Shown here: one piece after another, positions 24,154-33,150 of the stretch
Layout of the letters: each line of letters starts with the position of its first letter
How positions within the stretch are numbered: position 1 is the first letter of the stretch
Assembly (NCBI GenBank): GCA_002438565.1
Contig: DJPN01000010.1
Span: forward strand, 41,887 to 105,886
Length of the DNA stretch: 64,000 nt
Source: Alphaproteobacteria bacterium UBA6411
Lineage (GTDB): Bacteria; Pseudomonadota; Alphaproteobacteria; CAAGCB01; CAG-977
Reading direction: 5' to 3'
Notes under the pieces: generated by a model
Database searches by the model: none
What the model saw: only the letters and a program-made list of their open reading frames with translations
What the model was told of the DNA's origin: nothing
Position numbers and translations under genes: made by a program

Positions 24154-24597
24154 ATGTCTCCTTTTTTTCGTTTCAAAACTTTGGCCGCCGCAATTTTGCT
24201 CAGCGGATGCGCCCCGATGATTGACACGCACGGCGATGCGTTGGACGCGGACGATCTGGCTTCTTTGAAAGTCGGGGAAACGCCGTATACGGATGTCGCC
24301 CGCGTGCTTGGCTCGCCGTCCGTCAGATCGACGTTTGACACCGAAAACTGGCTGTACATCACATCCAAACAAAAAAGGACGGCTTTTTTCAAACCCGTTG
24401 AATTTGAACGCACCGTTACGGTTTTAAAATTCGACCGATCCGGCATATTGCAAGGCATTGAAACCAAAACTCTGGCAAACGGCAAAACGATTTCACCCGA
24501 CCGCGATACGACGGAAGCAAACGGCAAAGGGCTGTCCTTTTTCGATCAAATGGCGGACAATGTCGGACGATTGGCGACGGACGCCCCCGCGCACTAA
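24154..24597 (+). CDS. bamE: BamE/OmlA family outer-membrane lipoprotein
   Basis: 147 aa lipoprotein with the lipobox LLSGC ending at Cys 19. The BamE (SmpA/OmlA) fold is shown by LKVGETPYTDVARVLGSPSVRSTFDTENWLYITSKQKR. It is part of the BAM complex that inserts beta-barrel proteins. Divergent placement from yceD is typical in alphaproteobacteria. The 30-residue tail after the domain is polar. Its stop codon overlaps the end of the convergent receptor-like gene by four bases. Confidence 0.92.
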   Translation: MSPFFRFKTLAAAILLSGCAPMIDTHGDALDADDLASLKVGETPYTDVARVLGSPSVRSTFDTENWLYITSKQKRTAFFKPVEFERTVTVLKFDRSGILQGIETKTLANGKTISPDRDTTEANGKGLSFFDQMADNVGRLATDAPAH

Positions 24598-26732
24598 CCG
24601 GGATCCTGTTCTTCTTCGTACGTCGGCAGAACGGCGACGAAGTCGTCGACTTTTTGCCGAATGGAGTTCAGCTGGCGCTCCACAAAAGGCAGCTGCCGTT
24701 CCGCATCGTCCAATCTGCCCGGCAGTTCTTTAAGCAAGGGCAACAGCGACTGAGCCGTGTTCCGAAGCATTTCGTTTTCATTTCCCGCCGATTGCAGCGA
24801 AGCCAGTGCCTGTTCGATTTCCGATTTTCTGTCCTGCGCCAGATTGGCGGCGTCTTTGGCGGTTTTTGCCGTCGCGCAGGTTTCGCGTTCAATGCTTTTG
24901 ACGACTTCCGCAAAATTGCACGCCCCCTGCTGAACGACTTTCAACCGTTCAATCAGTCCCGCGACGGCATCTTCCGTTTTTTGGGTTTGGCGGCGGATAT
25001 CCAAGGCAACCGTTCCGAAAGTTTTTGCTTTTTCCCCTGTTTTGGCGGCTTCGATGGAGGCGTTCAAGGCCAAAATTTTGGTATCCGTCGCCGCACAGCG
25101 GACTTGCATCGTCAAATCCAGCGTCGCTTTCGCCCATTCAAACAAATCCGTCACAAAATCGTTTGCCCGCTGAACCGTCTGCGTTGAAAAGCCTGCCGAT
25201 TTGGCAACGGAATCCGCCATTGACCGCATGGATTCGACAAACGGGGAAAAAGCCTGCAGAAAATCAAACAATCCGCGCAGTTCCGCTTTCACAGAATCAA
25301 ACCCCGTCAAATCGGATCGGGAAATCAAATCATCCAGCCCGCCGTGAACATAGTTCAGCACCTCCGCCACGGCCGCCAGCTGTTCCTGACATTGGTTGAA
25401 CCGGTATTTCGTATCGGCCGTCATTTCGGACGCCGAAGAACTGAGCTGCTGCAGCAGTCCCAGCATCTGGCACAGCTGGCTTTCCGTATCGACGCCGACG
25501 CCTTGCCCGAAATAAGCCACCTCGGATTCGTCTTTGGGCTGGTCGCCGTTGGCGTTCGGCGCGCCCAGCGGCACATAGCTGACGGGAGCGCCGTAAGTAT
25601 CGGGGCGTCCCAACAAAGTTTTATCGGATAAAACGGGCAAATCTTTCAAATGAGCCAGCAGTGCGGACAGCGCCCGCGCCAAAGCGCCGACTTCATCGCC
25701 GCGTTCCGTAAAATGAATCAGAACGGATCTGTTCCCGTGCGCGATTTCTTGAGCGCTTTCAACCAGCCTGTTCAAAGGATAGCGAATACCGTACAAAGAC
25801 AAAAAAGACAAAACAACAGCCAGCACGCCGCCGAACGCCGCACAAAACACGAACAGTTTTTGCAGCATGATTTTGTCATTTTCGGCGTTGACCACAAAGC
25901 CCGTTGCCGTTGCGCCCAAACCGTCCAGCACAAAACTCAATTTTTCAATATTTTTTGCGCTTTCGGACGAAAGCTGCAAAATTTTGTCCCGCAGCGAATC
26001 GTCGATTTTCAATTTGCGGCTGATTTCTTCATCCAAAGCCGTCAGCGACGCGGAAACGACTTTCAGCTGTTTGGTGTTGACCATCTCGGCTTGTTTGGCT
26101 GAAGCGACGGCTTTTTTCAATGCGGCCAATCCCGCCGTCAAACGAACGCGGTCAATTTCTTTTCCCTCTTCCGCATCCAATTCGCGCAGCACGTCTTCCA
26201 GCTGTTCCCGCAGATTGTTCAAAGCAAACGATGCGGACGGCAGGCTGACATCCTCGATCATCGCAACCAGTTTTTCAACCGACTTGTCGGCAAGCTTGCG
26301 AACCTTTTTTTCAACCTCCGCGCTTTTTTCATACAATGAAAACACGCCGTCCAAGGCCGTTTTGTATGTTTCGTTTACTTCCGTTATATTTTTTTTGTAC
26401 TTTTCATCCGCATCGAAAGCCGTCAAAACAGCCGCAATTTCGGCGGCATGATCGTTAAAGCGGGAAAACGCGCTTTCAACCTTTTTCTTTTCCGACGCAT
26501 TTCTGTTCTTTGCGAAAAAAAACAACGATTGATCCAATGCGTAAAAATCCGTTTCCAACACATTCAGCTGGCGCGACGCATCTATCACCGCATTGGCTTT
26601 GGTGTATTTGTTCTGCACCGTTCCGACGGCGGTCATCGCCAAAAAACACAACAACACGGTGTAGGCGCCGATAGCCAAAAAACCGCCGTACACGCGCGTT
26701 GCCAAATGAAATTTCGTTAAAAAACGGAGCAT
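24594..26732 (-). CDS. Receptor-like membrane protein with HAMP and degenerate methyl-accepting signalling domain
   Basis: 712 aa. TM1 is residues 15-37, a helical periplasmic domain spans about 38-290, and TM2 is 291-316. A HAMP-like stretch follows (RYPLNRLVESAQEIAHGN to about 366), then long coiled coils. The stretch ILALNASIEAAKTGEKAKTFGTVALDIRRQ (552-583) is recognisably the chemoreceptor hairpin tip, but several positions differ from the strict CheA/CheW-binding consensus. No che or flagellar genes are in the window. It may be a chemoreceptor for a non-flagellar pathway (such as type IV pili) or a structural relative. It is followed in reverse order by two unknown genes in the same orientation. 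Confidence 0.72.
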   Translation of the reverse strand: MLRFLTKFHLATRVYGGFLAIGAYTVLLCFLAMTAVGTVQNKYTKANAVIDASRQLNVLETDFYALDQSLFFFAKNRNASEKKKVESAFSRFNDHAAEIAAVLTAFDADEKYKKNITEVNETYKTALDGVFSLYEKSAEVEKKVRKLADKSVEKLVAMIEDVSLPSASFALNNLREQLEDVLRELDAEEGKEIDRVRLTAGLAALKKAVASAKQAEMVNTKQLKVVSASLTALDEEISRKLKIDDSLRDKILQLSSESAKNIEKLSFVLDGLGATATGFVVNAENDKIMLQKLFVFCAAFGGVLAVVLSFLSLYGIRYPLNRLVESAQEIAHGNRSVLIHFTERGDEVGALARALSALLAHLKDLPVLSDKTLLGRPDTYGAPVSYVPLGAPNANGDQPKDESEVAYFGQGVGVDTESQLCQMLGLLQQLSSSASEMTADTKYRFNQCQEQLAAVAEVLNYVHGGLDDLISRSDLTGFDSVKAELRGLFDFLQAFSPFVESMRSMADSVAKSAGFSTQTVQRANDFVTDLFEWAKATLDLTMQVRCAATDTKILALNASIEAAKTGEKAKTFGTVALDIRRQTQKTEDAVAGLIERLKVVQQGACNFAEVVKSIERETCATAKTAKDAANLAQDRKSEIEQALASLQSAGNENEMLRNTAQSLLPLLKELPGRLDDAERQLPFVERQLNSIRQKVDDFVAVLPTYEEEQDPG

Positions 26733-26747
26733 CGAATCACCTGCGGC

Positions 26748-27227
26748 TTACTGTTTTGCTTCAGCCTGCGCCGCCGCGGGAACCTGCGCCGCTTCGGTTT
26801 TGCCAGCTTCGGCTTTGTTCGCTTTGACCAGATCTTCTTCGGCGCGTTCTTCCTTGGTCGCTTTGAACGCTTCTTCATTGCTCAGCAGCCATTTGACGCG
26901 GTCTTGAGCCTCCTGCCGCAGCTTATCGCGGATTTCATCGCGTTCTTTGGCATGGCGCAGTTTCAATTCCAGCTTTCTGTCCAGCGTGTACAAATCGAAT
27001 TCGCGCACTTCGTCGGCCTGTCTGACCAAAGCATCCAGAATGTCTTGGGGCAGAACGGTTCTTTGTCTGATTTTTTCGACTTTTGTTTGAAACATTTCGT
27101 TAATCAGCAGTTTTTTTTGCTCGTATTCTTCGCGCAAAGCGTTTTCGGTCGTTTGAGCCGACGCCGAAGCCCCGCCCAAAATCGTCGCCGCGGCAAAAAC
27201 AACGGCAGGAATGGAAAGCAAACGCAT
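26748..27227 (-). CDS. Secreted coiled-coil protein of unknown function
   Basis: 159 aa with a signal peptide (MRLLSIPAVVFAAATILGGASASA, cleavage near residue 24). The mature part is almost entirely charged helix (EEYEQKKLLINEM, TLDRKLELKLRHAKERDEIRDKLRQE), with an Ala/Glu/Lys-rich tail. No enzyme motif is seen and I do not recognise a family. It lies 10 bases after the 392-aa gene and 15 bases before the receptor-like gene on the same strand, so the three are probably one operon. A periplasmic partner of the receptor's sensor domain is possible but speculative. Confidence 0.6.
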   Translation of the reverse strand: MRLLSIPAVVFAAATILGGASASAQTTENALREEYEQKKLLINEMFQTKVEKIRQRTVLPQDILDALVRQADEVREFDLYTLDRKLELKLRHAKERDEIRDKLRQEAQDRVKWLLSNEEAFKATKEERAEEDLVKANKAEAGKTEAAQVPAAAQAEAKQ

Positions 27228-27237
27228 AAAGTCCCCC

Positions 27238-28416
27238 TTATCTGAGTCCCATAATATTCAAATCCACGCCGGCGCACCGCAAAGCGTACAGCAATTCGGC
27301 ATACAGTTCGCGCTGTTTCGGACGCACCACGCCCGATCCCAGCATCAACTGCAAAAACGTCCGAACCAATGCCGTCGCCGTTTCATGCGGCAACCCCGTC
27401 AAAACGTCCAAAGCCTCTTGAAACATTCCGTCATCCGGCTCAAGGGCTTCAATATAGTCCAACAATTCCGTTCCGTCAAAAGCTATCAAGCCGCAACGGG
27501 CGGAAATATAATCAAGAAACAGTTTTTCTTTAGGTTTTTCAAGCTTTTTTTTGTCCCCGGCAACTGCGGCCAGCAACACCAGATCATAGCGCGCGAACGA
27601 CAAAATATCGACAAGGCTTTCGCTTTTTGAAAACGAAGCGTCGCGAATGTCTTGAATCATAAAGCCGTAAGCGTCGTCGATTTTGCGCATTGACGCCAAG
27701 TCGTACAGCCGCACAATCCGGTCGGCGGGAATAACGCCGTTTTTTTCCGTATCGGGCGCGTACACCGACAGCAGCAGCTGCGCATTGTGACGCAAAACAC
27801 GATGAACAACGACCACTCTGTCCGCCAGCAAATCATGCGCGTCCCAATAAATCACGCCCAGCGGATATGCGATTTTGCCAACCAAAACTCCGTCGGGCAA
27901 TTTTTTTTGAGGCGGCAGAGAAATCAAAGATTTGTATGCATCAGGCTTGGCGCTTTCGGCGTTCAGCAGCGACACGGTTTTTAAAAACGACGACCGTTTT
28001 GTTTCTTCGGCAAAGGACTGCTGCCCGTTTTCCTCTTGAACGTCGGGGACCGTTTTTTCCGCTTCCCGATTGTTTTTTTCCGCACGCCTTTCCATGCCGC
28101 GCAATTCGCGGATTTGACGCGTCTGCCGTTTTTTTTCGGCTTTCTCCTTTTTTTCCTCTTCAGCGGAAAGCGGAGCGGAATCGCGCTTGAACAGCGTCAG
28201 CAGCCCTTTTTTCTTTTGAACCGCCTCCGCTTTTGCCTTGACCAGTTTGTCGATTTCCTTTTGCAATTCGGGGGGCGGGATATACCGGCCGTCGATTTCC
28301 GAAAACCGTTTTTCCTTTTTCCCCGGACGTTTCAGCGTCAGACGCCGCGCCCGCGCCAAATCGGCGCGTTTTTGCTCTTCGCTTGTTTCATCCCTTTGTT
28401 TTTCCGAATCGCTCAT
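27238..28416 (-). CDS. Cytoplasmic protein of unknown function with charged N-terminus and TerB-like C-terminal helices
   Basis: 392 aa, no signal peptide or membrane segment. Residues 1-150 are Lys/Glu-rich and probably unstructured or coiled. Residues about 180-260 look like a beta domain (YPLGVIYWDAHDLLADRVVVVHRVL, then DRIVRLYDLASM), faintly resembling WYL-type ligand domains. Residues about 335-390 are helical (EALDVLTGLPHETATALVRTFLQLMLGSG, then VRPKQRELYAELLYAL) and resemble TerB helices. Both comparisons are weak. It is the first gene of the three-gene operon with the secreted coiled-coil and receptor-like proteins. Confidence 0.55.
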   Translation of the reverse strand: MSDSEKQRDETSEEQKRADLARARRLTLKRPGKKEKRFSEIDGRYIPPPELQKEIDKLVKAKAEAVQKKKGLLTLFKRDSAPLSAEEEKKEKAEKKRQTRQIRELRGMERRAEKNNREAEKTVPDVQEENGQQSFAEETKRSSFLKTVSLLNAESAKPDAYKSLISLPPQKKLPDGVLVGKIAYPLGVIYWDAHDLLADRVVVVHRVLRHNAQLLLSVYAPDTEKNGVIPADRIVRLYDLASMRKIDDAYGFMIQDIRDASFSKSESLVDILSFARYDLVLLAAVAGDKKKLEKPKEKLFLDYISARCGLIAFDGTELLDYIEALEPDDGMFQEALDVLTGLPHETATALVRTFLQLMLGSGVVRPKQRELYAELLYALRCAGVDLNIMGLR

Positions 28417-28494
28417 TTTCCGGTTTCGCTTAAGACTTTGTACATAAAAGCAGTTTATCGTAAGAAAGTTAAAGAATTTTAACGAGATTCGTCA

Positions 28495-29124
28495 ATGAAC
28501 ATTGATTTTGTGTTGGATACGGTCTGCATTTGGTCGTATATCGGATTGCGCCGCTTGGAACAAGCCGTGCAAAGCTTTCCGCGGGACAGATTTACGCTGA
28601 CCGTTCATCCGTATTTTATCACGCCGCCGGACGATTTTGCGCTCTATTCTCCGAAAGCGCGTCTCGGCCCTGCGGAACGCACGCGGGCTTTGCGGGACAA
28701 GCTGACGCCCTGCCTGCAGGAAACCGGCATTGTCGTCGCGTTTGACAAACTGCCCGACGTCAGATCCAGCGCGCCGTCCCATATTCTGGTGCAGACGGGG
28801 TTCGCGCAAAACAAAGGCGTCGAAACGCTGGAAGCGGTTTTTGCCGCCTATTTCACACACGCTTTGGACATCGGACGGATTTCGGTTTTACTGCAAATCG
28901 CGGAAAGTTTGAATTTGGACATCAACGCTTTTCAATCCGGATTGGAACGGCATTACGCCGATCCGCGTCCTCCGGCCGTTTGGCGCAAAGAGGGGATACG
29001 CGGCGTTCCTTGTTTGATTTTCGGCAAACAGTTTTTGATTACGGGAGCTCAAAGCGTCAAAAGTCTGACTCGGCTGATTCAAACGGCAAAAATTTATTTT
29101 GATGAAACATGGGGGGGAATATGA
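28495..29124 (+). CDS. DsbA/FrnE-like thioredoxin-fold protein with CxxS
   Basis: 209 aa, no export signal. The thioredoxin-fold pattern of the FrnE/2-hydroxychromene-2-carboxylate isomerase group is seen: strand MNIDFVLDTVCIWSYIGLRRLEQA at the N-terminus, a helical insert, then the cis-Pro region GIRGVPCLIFGKQFLITGAQS near residue 166. The active-site motif is CIWS rather than CPWC, so only one redox Cys remains and it may act as an isomerase or glutathione-binding protein. The stop overlaps the start of the NSS transporter gene (ATGA), so the two are coupled; the joint role is unknown. Confidence 0.8.
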   Translation: MNIDFVLDTVCIWSYIGLRRLEQAVQSFPRDRFTLTVHPYFITPPDDFALYSPKARLGPAERTRALRDKLTPCLQETGIVVAFDKLPDVRSSAPSHILVQTGFAQNKGVETLEAVFAAYFTHALDIGRISVLLQIAESLNLDINAFQSGLERHYADPRPPAVWRKEGIRGVPCLIFGKQFLITGAQSVKSLTRLIQTAKIYFDETWGGI

Positions 29125-30431
29125 GTTTGGAACGTGCTGCGTTCAGTTCAAAATTGGGAATGGTCATGGCGGCGGCCGGCTCCGCGGTCGGATTGGGGAA
29201 TCTGTGGCGGTTTCCGTATGTCGCCGCTCAAAGCGGCGGCGGCGCGTTTTTGATAATTTATCTGGCGATTGTGGCAACCGTCGGGCTGACCATGGTGCTG
29301 ATTGAATCGGCATTGGGCATGCGGGCGAAAACGGACGCGGTCGGCGCGCTGAAAGCGATTAACCCGCACTTCGGCTTTATCGGCGGCCTTGGAATTTTGG
29401 CGGGGTCGATTATCGTTCCGTATTACTGCGTCATCGGCGGGTGGATTATAGCGTACATCACGGAAAGCTTTTCCCTGTCCGGTCTGGAAAATTTTGAGGA
29501 CCATTTCAGCACGTTTATCGCGTCGCCTGTCCCGCCCGCCGTTTATTTTGCTTTATTTCTGGGTTTGACGGCATTTATCGTTTACCGCGGAATTCAAAAC
29601 GGCATCGAAAAATCATGCAAGATTATGATGCCCGCGCTGTTCGTCCTGCTGCTGGTTTTAATGGCGCGTTCGCTGACTTTGCCGAACGCTTTGGAGGGTG
29701 TAAAGTTCTTTTTCAAACCCGATTTTTCCAAAATCACGGGGGATACGTTTTTACAGGCGCTGGGACAGGCATTCTTTTCCCTGTCGGTCGGCATGGGCAT
29801 CTATATTACATTCGGTTCTTACGCCAATACGGAATGTAAAGTCTTTAAAACCATGTGGCCCGTCCCGACTTTGGACACTCTGGTTTCCCTGCTGACGGGA
29901 TTGACGATTTTTCCCGCCGTGTTCGCGTTCGGCATTTCGATGAACGCGGGGCCGTCGCTGGTCTTTATCACTTTCCCCAAGATTTTCGCCGCGATTCCGT
30001 TCGGCGCGTTTTTCAGTCTGGTGTTTTTCGTTTTGCTGTTAATGGCGGCCTTGACGTCGTCCATGTCGCTGATGGAAGTCGTCGTCACGTTCCTGTGCGA
30101 CCAATGGAAAATGACCCGCAAAAAAGCCGTCGTGTCCTACAGCTTGGTTTCGCTGGTTTGCGGCGTGCTGGTGTCTTTGTCGTTCGGAAAGCTCGGCTGG
30201 TTTAAAATCGGCGGCAAAATTCTGTTTGACCAATTTGATTTTCTGGCGTCGAACATCTTGCTGCCGACGGGCGGATTTTTGATTTGCATCGCCGCGGGCT
30301 GGGTTTTGGGCGTTGACAAGCTGAACGTTTTTCACTCCAAAACGGCGGAAAAAGCGTTCGCGTTTTCGGTGCGCTATATCACGCCCGCCGCCGTTGCGAC
30401 GGTTTTGCTCAACGTCCTCGGATTGATTTAG
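29121..30431 (+). CDS. Sodium-dependent transporter, NSS (SNF) family
   Basis: 436 aa from ATG 29121, behind a seven-G ribosome site with 3 bases between; a start at 29109 would place the site inside the gene. It has about 11 membrane helices. The NSS hallmark AAAGSAVGLGNLWRFPYVAAQSGGGAFL covers the unwound TM1 that binds Na+ and substrate. Bacterial members import amino acids with Na+. The gene overlaps the CxxS thioredoxin-like gene by 4 bases and its 3' end overlaps the convergent ClC gene by 23 bases. The substrate is not predictable. Confidence 0.93.
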   Translation: MSLERAAFSSKLGMVMAAAGSAVGLGNLWRFPYVAAQSGGGAFLIIYLAIVATVGLTMVLIESALGMRAKTDAVGALKAINPHFGFIGGLGILAGSIIVPYYCVIGGWIIAYITESFSLSGLENFEDHFSTFIASPVPPAVYFALFLGLTAFIVYRGIQNGIEKSCKIMMPALFVLLLVLMARSLTLPNALEGVKFFFKPDFSKITGDTFLQALGQAFFSLSVGMGIYITFGSYANTECKVFKTMWPVPTLDTLVSLLTGLTIFPAVFAFGISMNAGPSLVFITFPKIFAAIPFGAFFSLVFFVLLLMAALTSSMSLMEVVVTFLCDQWKMTRKKAVVSYSLVSLVCGVLVSLSFGKLGWFKIGGKILFDQFDFLASNILLPTGGFLICIAAGWVLGVDKLNVFHSKTAEKAFAFSVRYITPAAVATVLLNVLGLI

Positions 30432-31734
30432 AGCGTTTGCGCCGTTTAAAGCTGACGGGGCGGACTTTCCAGCTGTGTTTGTTCGCCGGTTCGGCAAGCA
30501 CGAAAGCGTCTGATTTCGGATGCACCAGAATTTGCGTCGGATACAAACTGCGCGCTCCGACCAGCATATACGTCAGCACGCACACAATCCCCGCATAGGG
30601 CGCGATGGATTCGCCGAACATGCCGATAGCCAGAAACGTCGCCGCCATCGGCGTATTGACCGCACCCGCGACGCACGCGACAAAACCCAGCGCGCCGAAA
30701 AACCCGACATCCAGCCCGAACAGACTTGCGAACAAAGCGCCCGATGCCGCCCCGATGTAAAAAGTCGGGGTCAGAACGCCGCCCGAACCGCCGCCCGCCA
30801 AAGTCACCGCCAGCAAAAACGATTTCAGCAAAAAAGCGCACCACAGCACGTTTTCGCCCGACAGGATTTTATTCAAGCCGTCTTCGCCCGTCCTTAGATA
30901 GGTATCGCCCGAAAACGCCGCGGCGGTCAGCAAAATGCCGCTTGCAATCACGGTTTTGACCCAATCGGGAACTTTCAGTTTTTTGGCGTAATTTCCGATT
31001 CCCTCGACGATTTCGATGTGAAGCACGCAAACGACGCTGAAAAACAAAGCCGCCGCAAACGTCCACAGCAAAACGGGAACGCTCAGTTCGGGAACGGCAA
31101 TTTGCGGCACGGCGTACACCATGCCCAGCTGAACACAGGTAAAATACGCCGCAACGCTGCTGATGACGGCGGGCAGCAAAATGGGGTAAAAGAATTCGCC
31201 GACGAACAGCACTTCCACTCCGAACACCGCGCCCGCAATCGGCGCGCCGAACACGGCGGACAGCGCGGCGGAGGTTCCGCAAATCACCAGTTTTTTGCGT
31301 TCGCGCTCCGTAAAGCGGAACAGCAGAGCGGCTTCGGACATCAGCCCCGCGCCGATTTGCACGCTGGGGCCTTCCGTGCCGACAACGCCGCCCGTCGCCA
31401 AAGTCACCAAAGTCGACAGGATTTTGACGGGAACAACGGCAAAGGGGATTCGTGACGCGCGGTAATGAATGGCGAAAATTACCTTGTCCGTGCCGTGTCC
31501 TTCGGCGGAGGGAGCGAAAACTTTGACAACGTACAAACTGGCGAACAGCCCGACGGGAATCAGCGCATACCGCCAATCGGGCAATGAAGTTACAAAATCA
31601 ATGCCTTTTTCCAGCAAAAACAGGAACAGCCGAATGAACGCGCCCGTCAGCACGCCAGCCAAAGTCGCCAAAATCAGCCACTTGAACACATTGTACAAAA
31701 CGATTTTGTCGTTTTTCAGTTCCTGCACAATCAT
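30409..31734 (-). CDS. ClC family chloride channel/transporter
   Basis: 441 aa from ATG 31734 (the frame opens earlier at a TTG). It has about ten or more hydrophobic segments. Selectivity-filter elements are seen: EGHGTDK at the position of GSGIP, GVVGTEGPSVQIGAGL with the gating Glu, and GGGSGGVLTPTFYIGAASG. The Glu in GTEGP suggests H+/Cl- or H+/F- type exchange rather than a pure channel; the altered first filter motif (GHGTD) makes ion choice uncertain. The tail is strongly basic (FKRRKRSKSIRGR) and overlaps the NSS gene. Confidence 0.92.
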   Translation of the reverse strand: MIVQELKNDKIVLYNVFKWLILATLAGVLTGAFIRLFLFLLEKGIDFVTSLPDWRYALIPVGLFASLYVVKVFAPSAEGHGTDKVIFAIHYRASRIPFAVVPVKILSTLVTLATGGVVGTEGPSVQIGAGLMSEAALLFRFTERERKKLVICGTSAALSAVFGAPIAGAVFGVEVLFVGEFFYPILLPAVISSVAAYFTCVQLGMVYAVPQIAVPELSVPVLLWTFAAALFFSVVCVLHIEIVEGIGNYAKKLKVPDWVKTVIASGILLTAAAFSGDTYLRTGEDGLNKILSGENVLWCAFLLKSFLLAVTLAGGGSGGVLTPTFYIGAASGALFASLFGLDVGFFGALGFVACVAGAVNTPMAATFLAIGMFGESIAPYAGIVCVLTYMLVGARSLYPTQILVHPKSDAFVLAEPANKHSWKVRPVSFKRRKRSKSIRGR

Positions 31735-31803
31735 TCGACACAATCCCCCGTTTTTCCGTCCAATTCGGGAACATAAAACGAAAAGCAGGGTTTGACAAGG
31801 ATT

Positions 31804-33150
31804 TTAGCGCACAAACAGCCGAATCAGCTTGTCTTTCCACAACGCATAGGGCTGATAGCGCAGAGGCAAATCCAAAAACGTTTTTTTATCGACGATTGTT
31901 TTGACGTGCGTAAAGGTTTCAAAACCCGTTTTGCCGTGATACGCGCCGATTCCGCTTTCGCCCACGCCGCCGAATCCCGCTTCGCTGGTCGCCAAGTGGA
32001 TAATCGTGTCGTTGACGCACCCGCCGCCGAATTGAACGGAAGTCATCAGCTCCTTTTGCGTCTTTGCATCCGACGAAAACAGGTAAAACGCCAAAGGCAT
32101 CGGATTTTGCGCAATGATTTTCTTGGCTTCCGCGATTTTTTCGACCGTCAGAACGGGCAGCAGAGGTCCGAAAATCTCTTCGCCCATCGCGGGGTGGTCA
32201 AGCGTCGCGTCCTTTATCACCGTCGGCGCGATTTGCAGCGTTTCGGGATTGCTTTCAGCCGTCGGGCACAATCCCGTCAAGCGGTCGAAATGCTTGCGGT
32301 TTACGATTTTGCCGTAATCGGGATTTTGCAGCGGATTTTCGCCGAACTGCCGTTTGATTTCCGCGTCAATCAAGCTTAAAAGCCTGTCTTTGACTTCCGA
32401 TTCGACAATCAAGTAATCGGGGGCGACACACGTTTGCCCGCAGTTTAAAAACTTGCCGAACACAATACGGCGCGCGGCAACTTTCAAATTCGCCGTCGAA
32501 TCGACCAAGCACGGACTTTTTCCGCCCAGCTCAAGACAAACGGGCGTCAAGAATTTCGCCGCTTTTTCCATGACAATCCGACCGACCGTCTTGCCGCCCG
32601 TAAAGCAAATCACGTCGAAACGGTTGTCCAGCAAATCCGCGTTGACTTCGCGCCCGCCCTGCACGACCGCGACATATTCGGGGGCGAAACAGCCGGCAAG
32701 CAAATCCGCCAAAACCCGCGCCGTTTCGGGGGCATAGGCGGACGGCTTGACCACAACGGTATTGCCCGCCGCAACCGCATCAATCAGCGGTTCCATCGTC
32801 AGCATAAAGGGATAGTTCCACGGACTCATCACCAAAGCGACGCCGTAGGGAACGCGCAGTTCGTACGTTTTGGCGTAAAACTGCGCCAAAGGCGTTTTGA
32901 CAAAGCGCTTGCGGGCGAATTTTTTGGTGTGTTTCAGCATAAAGCTCAGTTCCGCCAGCGTCATGCCGACTTCAGTCATATAAGCTTCGGTCGCGCTTTT
33001 GCCCAAATCGGCTTTCAGCGCGGACAAAATCCGCGGCTCGAAAGCTTTGATACTTTTTTTCAGCCGTTTCAAAGCCTCGATTCTGGCTTTGACATCCAGC
33101 GTTTTGCCCGTTTCAAAGAACCGTCTTTGCGCGTCGATGATTTCCCGCAT
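31804..33150 (-). CDS. Aldehyde dehydrogenase (class 3-like)
   Basis: 448 aa NAD(P)-dependent ALDH. It has the cofactor region PYGVALVMSPWNYPFMLTMEPLIDAVAAGNTVVVKPS, the catalytic Glu in LELGGKSPCLVD and the Cys in FLNCGQTCVAPDYLI. Short length and the LGKSATEAYMTEVG segment fit class 3/coniferyl-aldehyde types that oxidise fatty or aromatic aldehydes. The ADH stop and the ALDH start share a base (TAATG), so the pair would interconvert alcohol, aldehyde and acid. Confidence 0.95.
   Translation of the reverse strand: MREIIDAQRRFFETGKTLDVKARIEALKRLKKSIKAFEPRILSALKADLGKSATEAYMTEVGMTLAELSFMLKHTKKFARKRFVKTPLAQFYAKTYELRVPYGVALVMSPWNYPFMLTMEPLIDAVAAGNTVVVKPSAYAPETARVLADLLAGCFAPEYVAVVQGGREVNADLLDNRFDVICFTGGKTVGRIVMEKAAKFLTPVCLELGGKSPCLVDSTANLKVAARRIVFGKFLNCGQTCVAPDYLIVESEVKDRLLSLIDAEIKRQFGENPLQNPDYGKIVNRKHFDRLTGLCPTAESNPETLQIAPTVIKDATLDHPAMGEEIFGPLLPVLTVEKIAEAKKIIAQNPMPLAFYLFSSDAKTQKELMTSVQFGGGCVNDTIIHLATSEAGFGGVGESGIGAYHGKTGFETFTHVKTIVDKKTFLDLPLRYQPYALWKDKLIRLFVR

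Noticed and set aside
24594..26732. Calling the 712-aa protein a standard chemotaxis receptor
   Set aside because: The tip is degenerate and no che or flagellar genes are present, so only a receptor-like description is supported.
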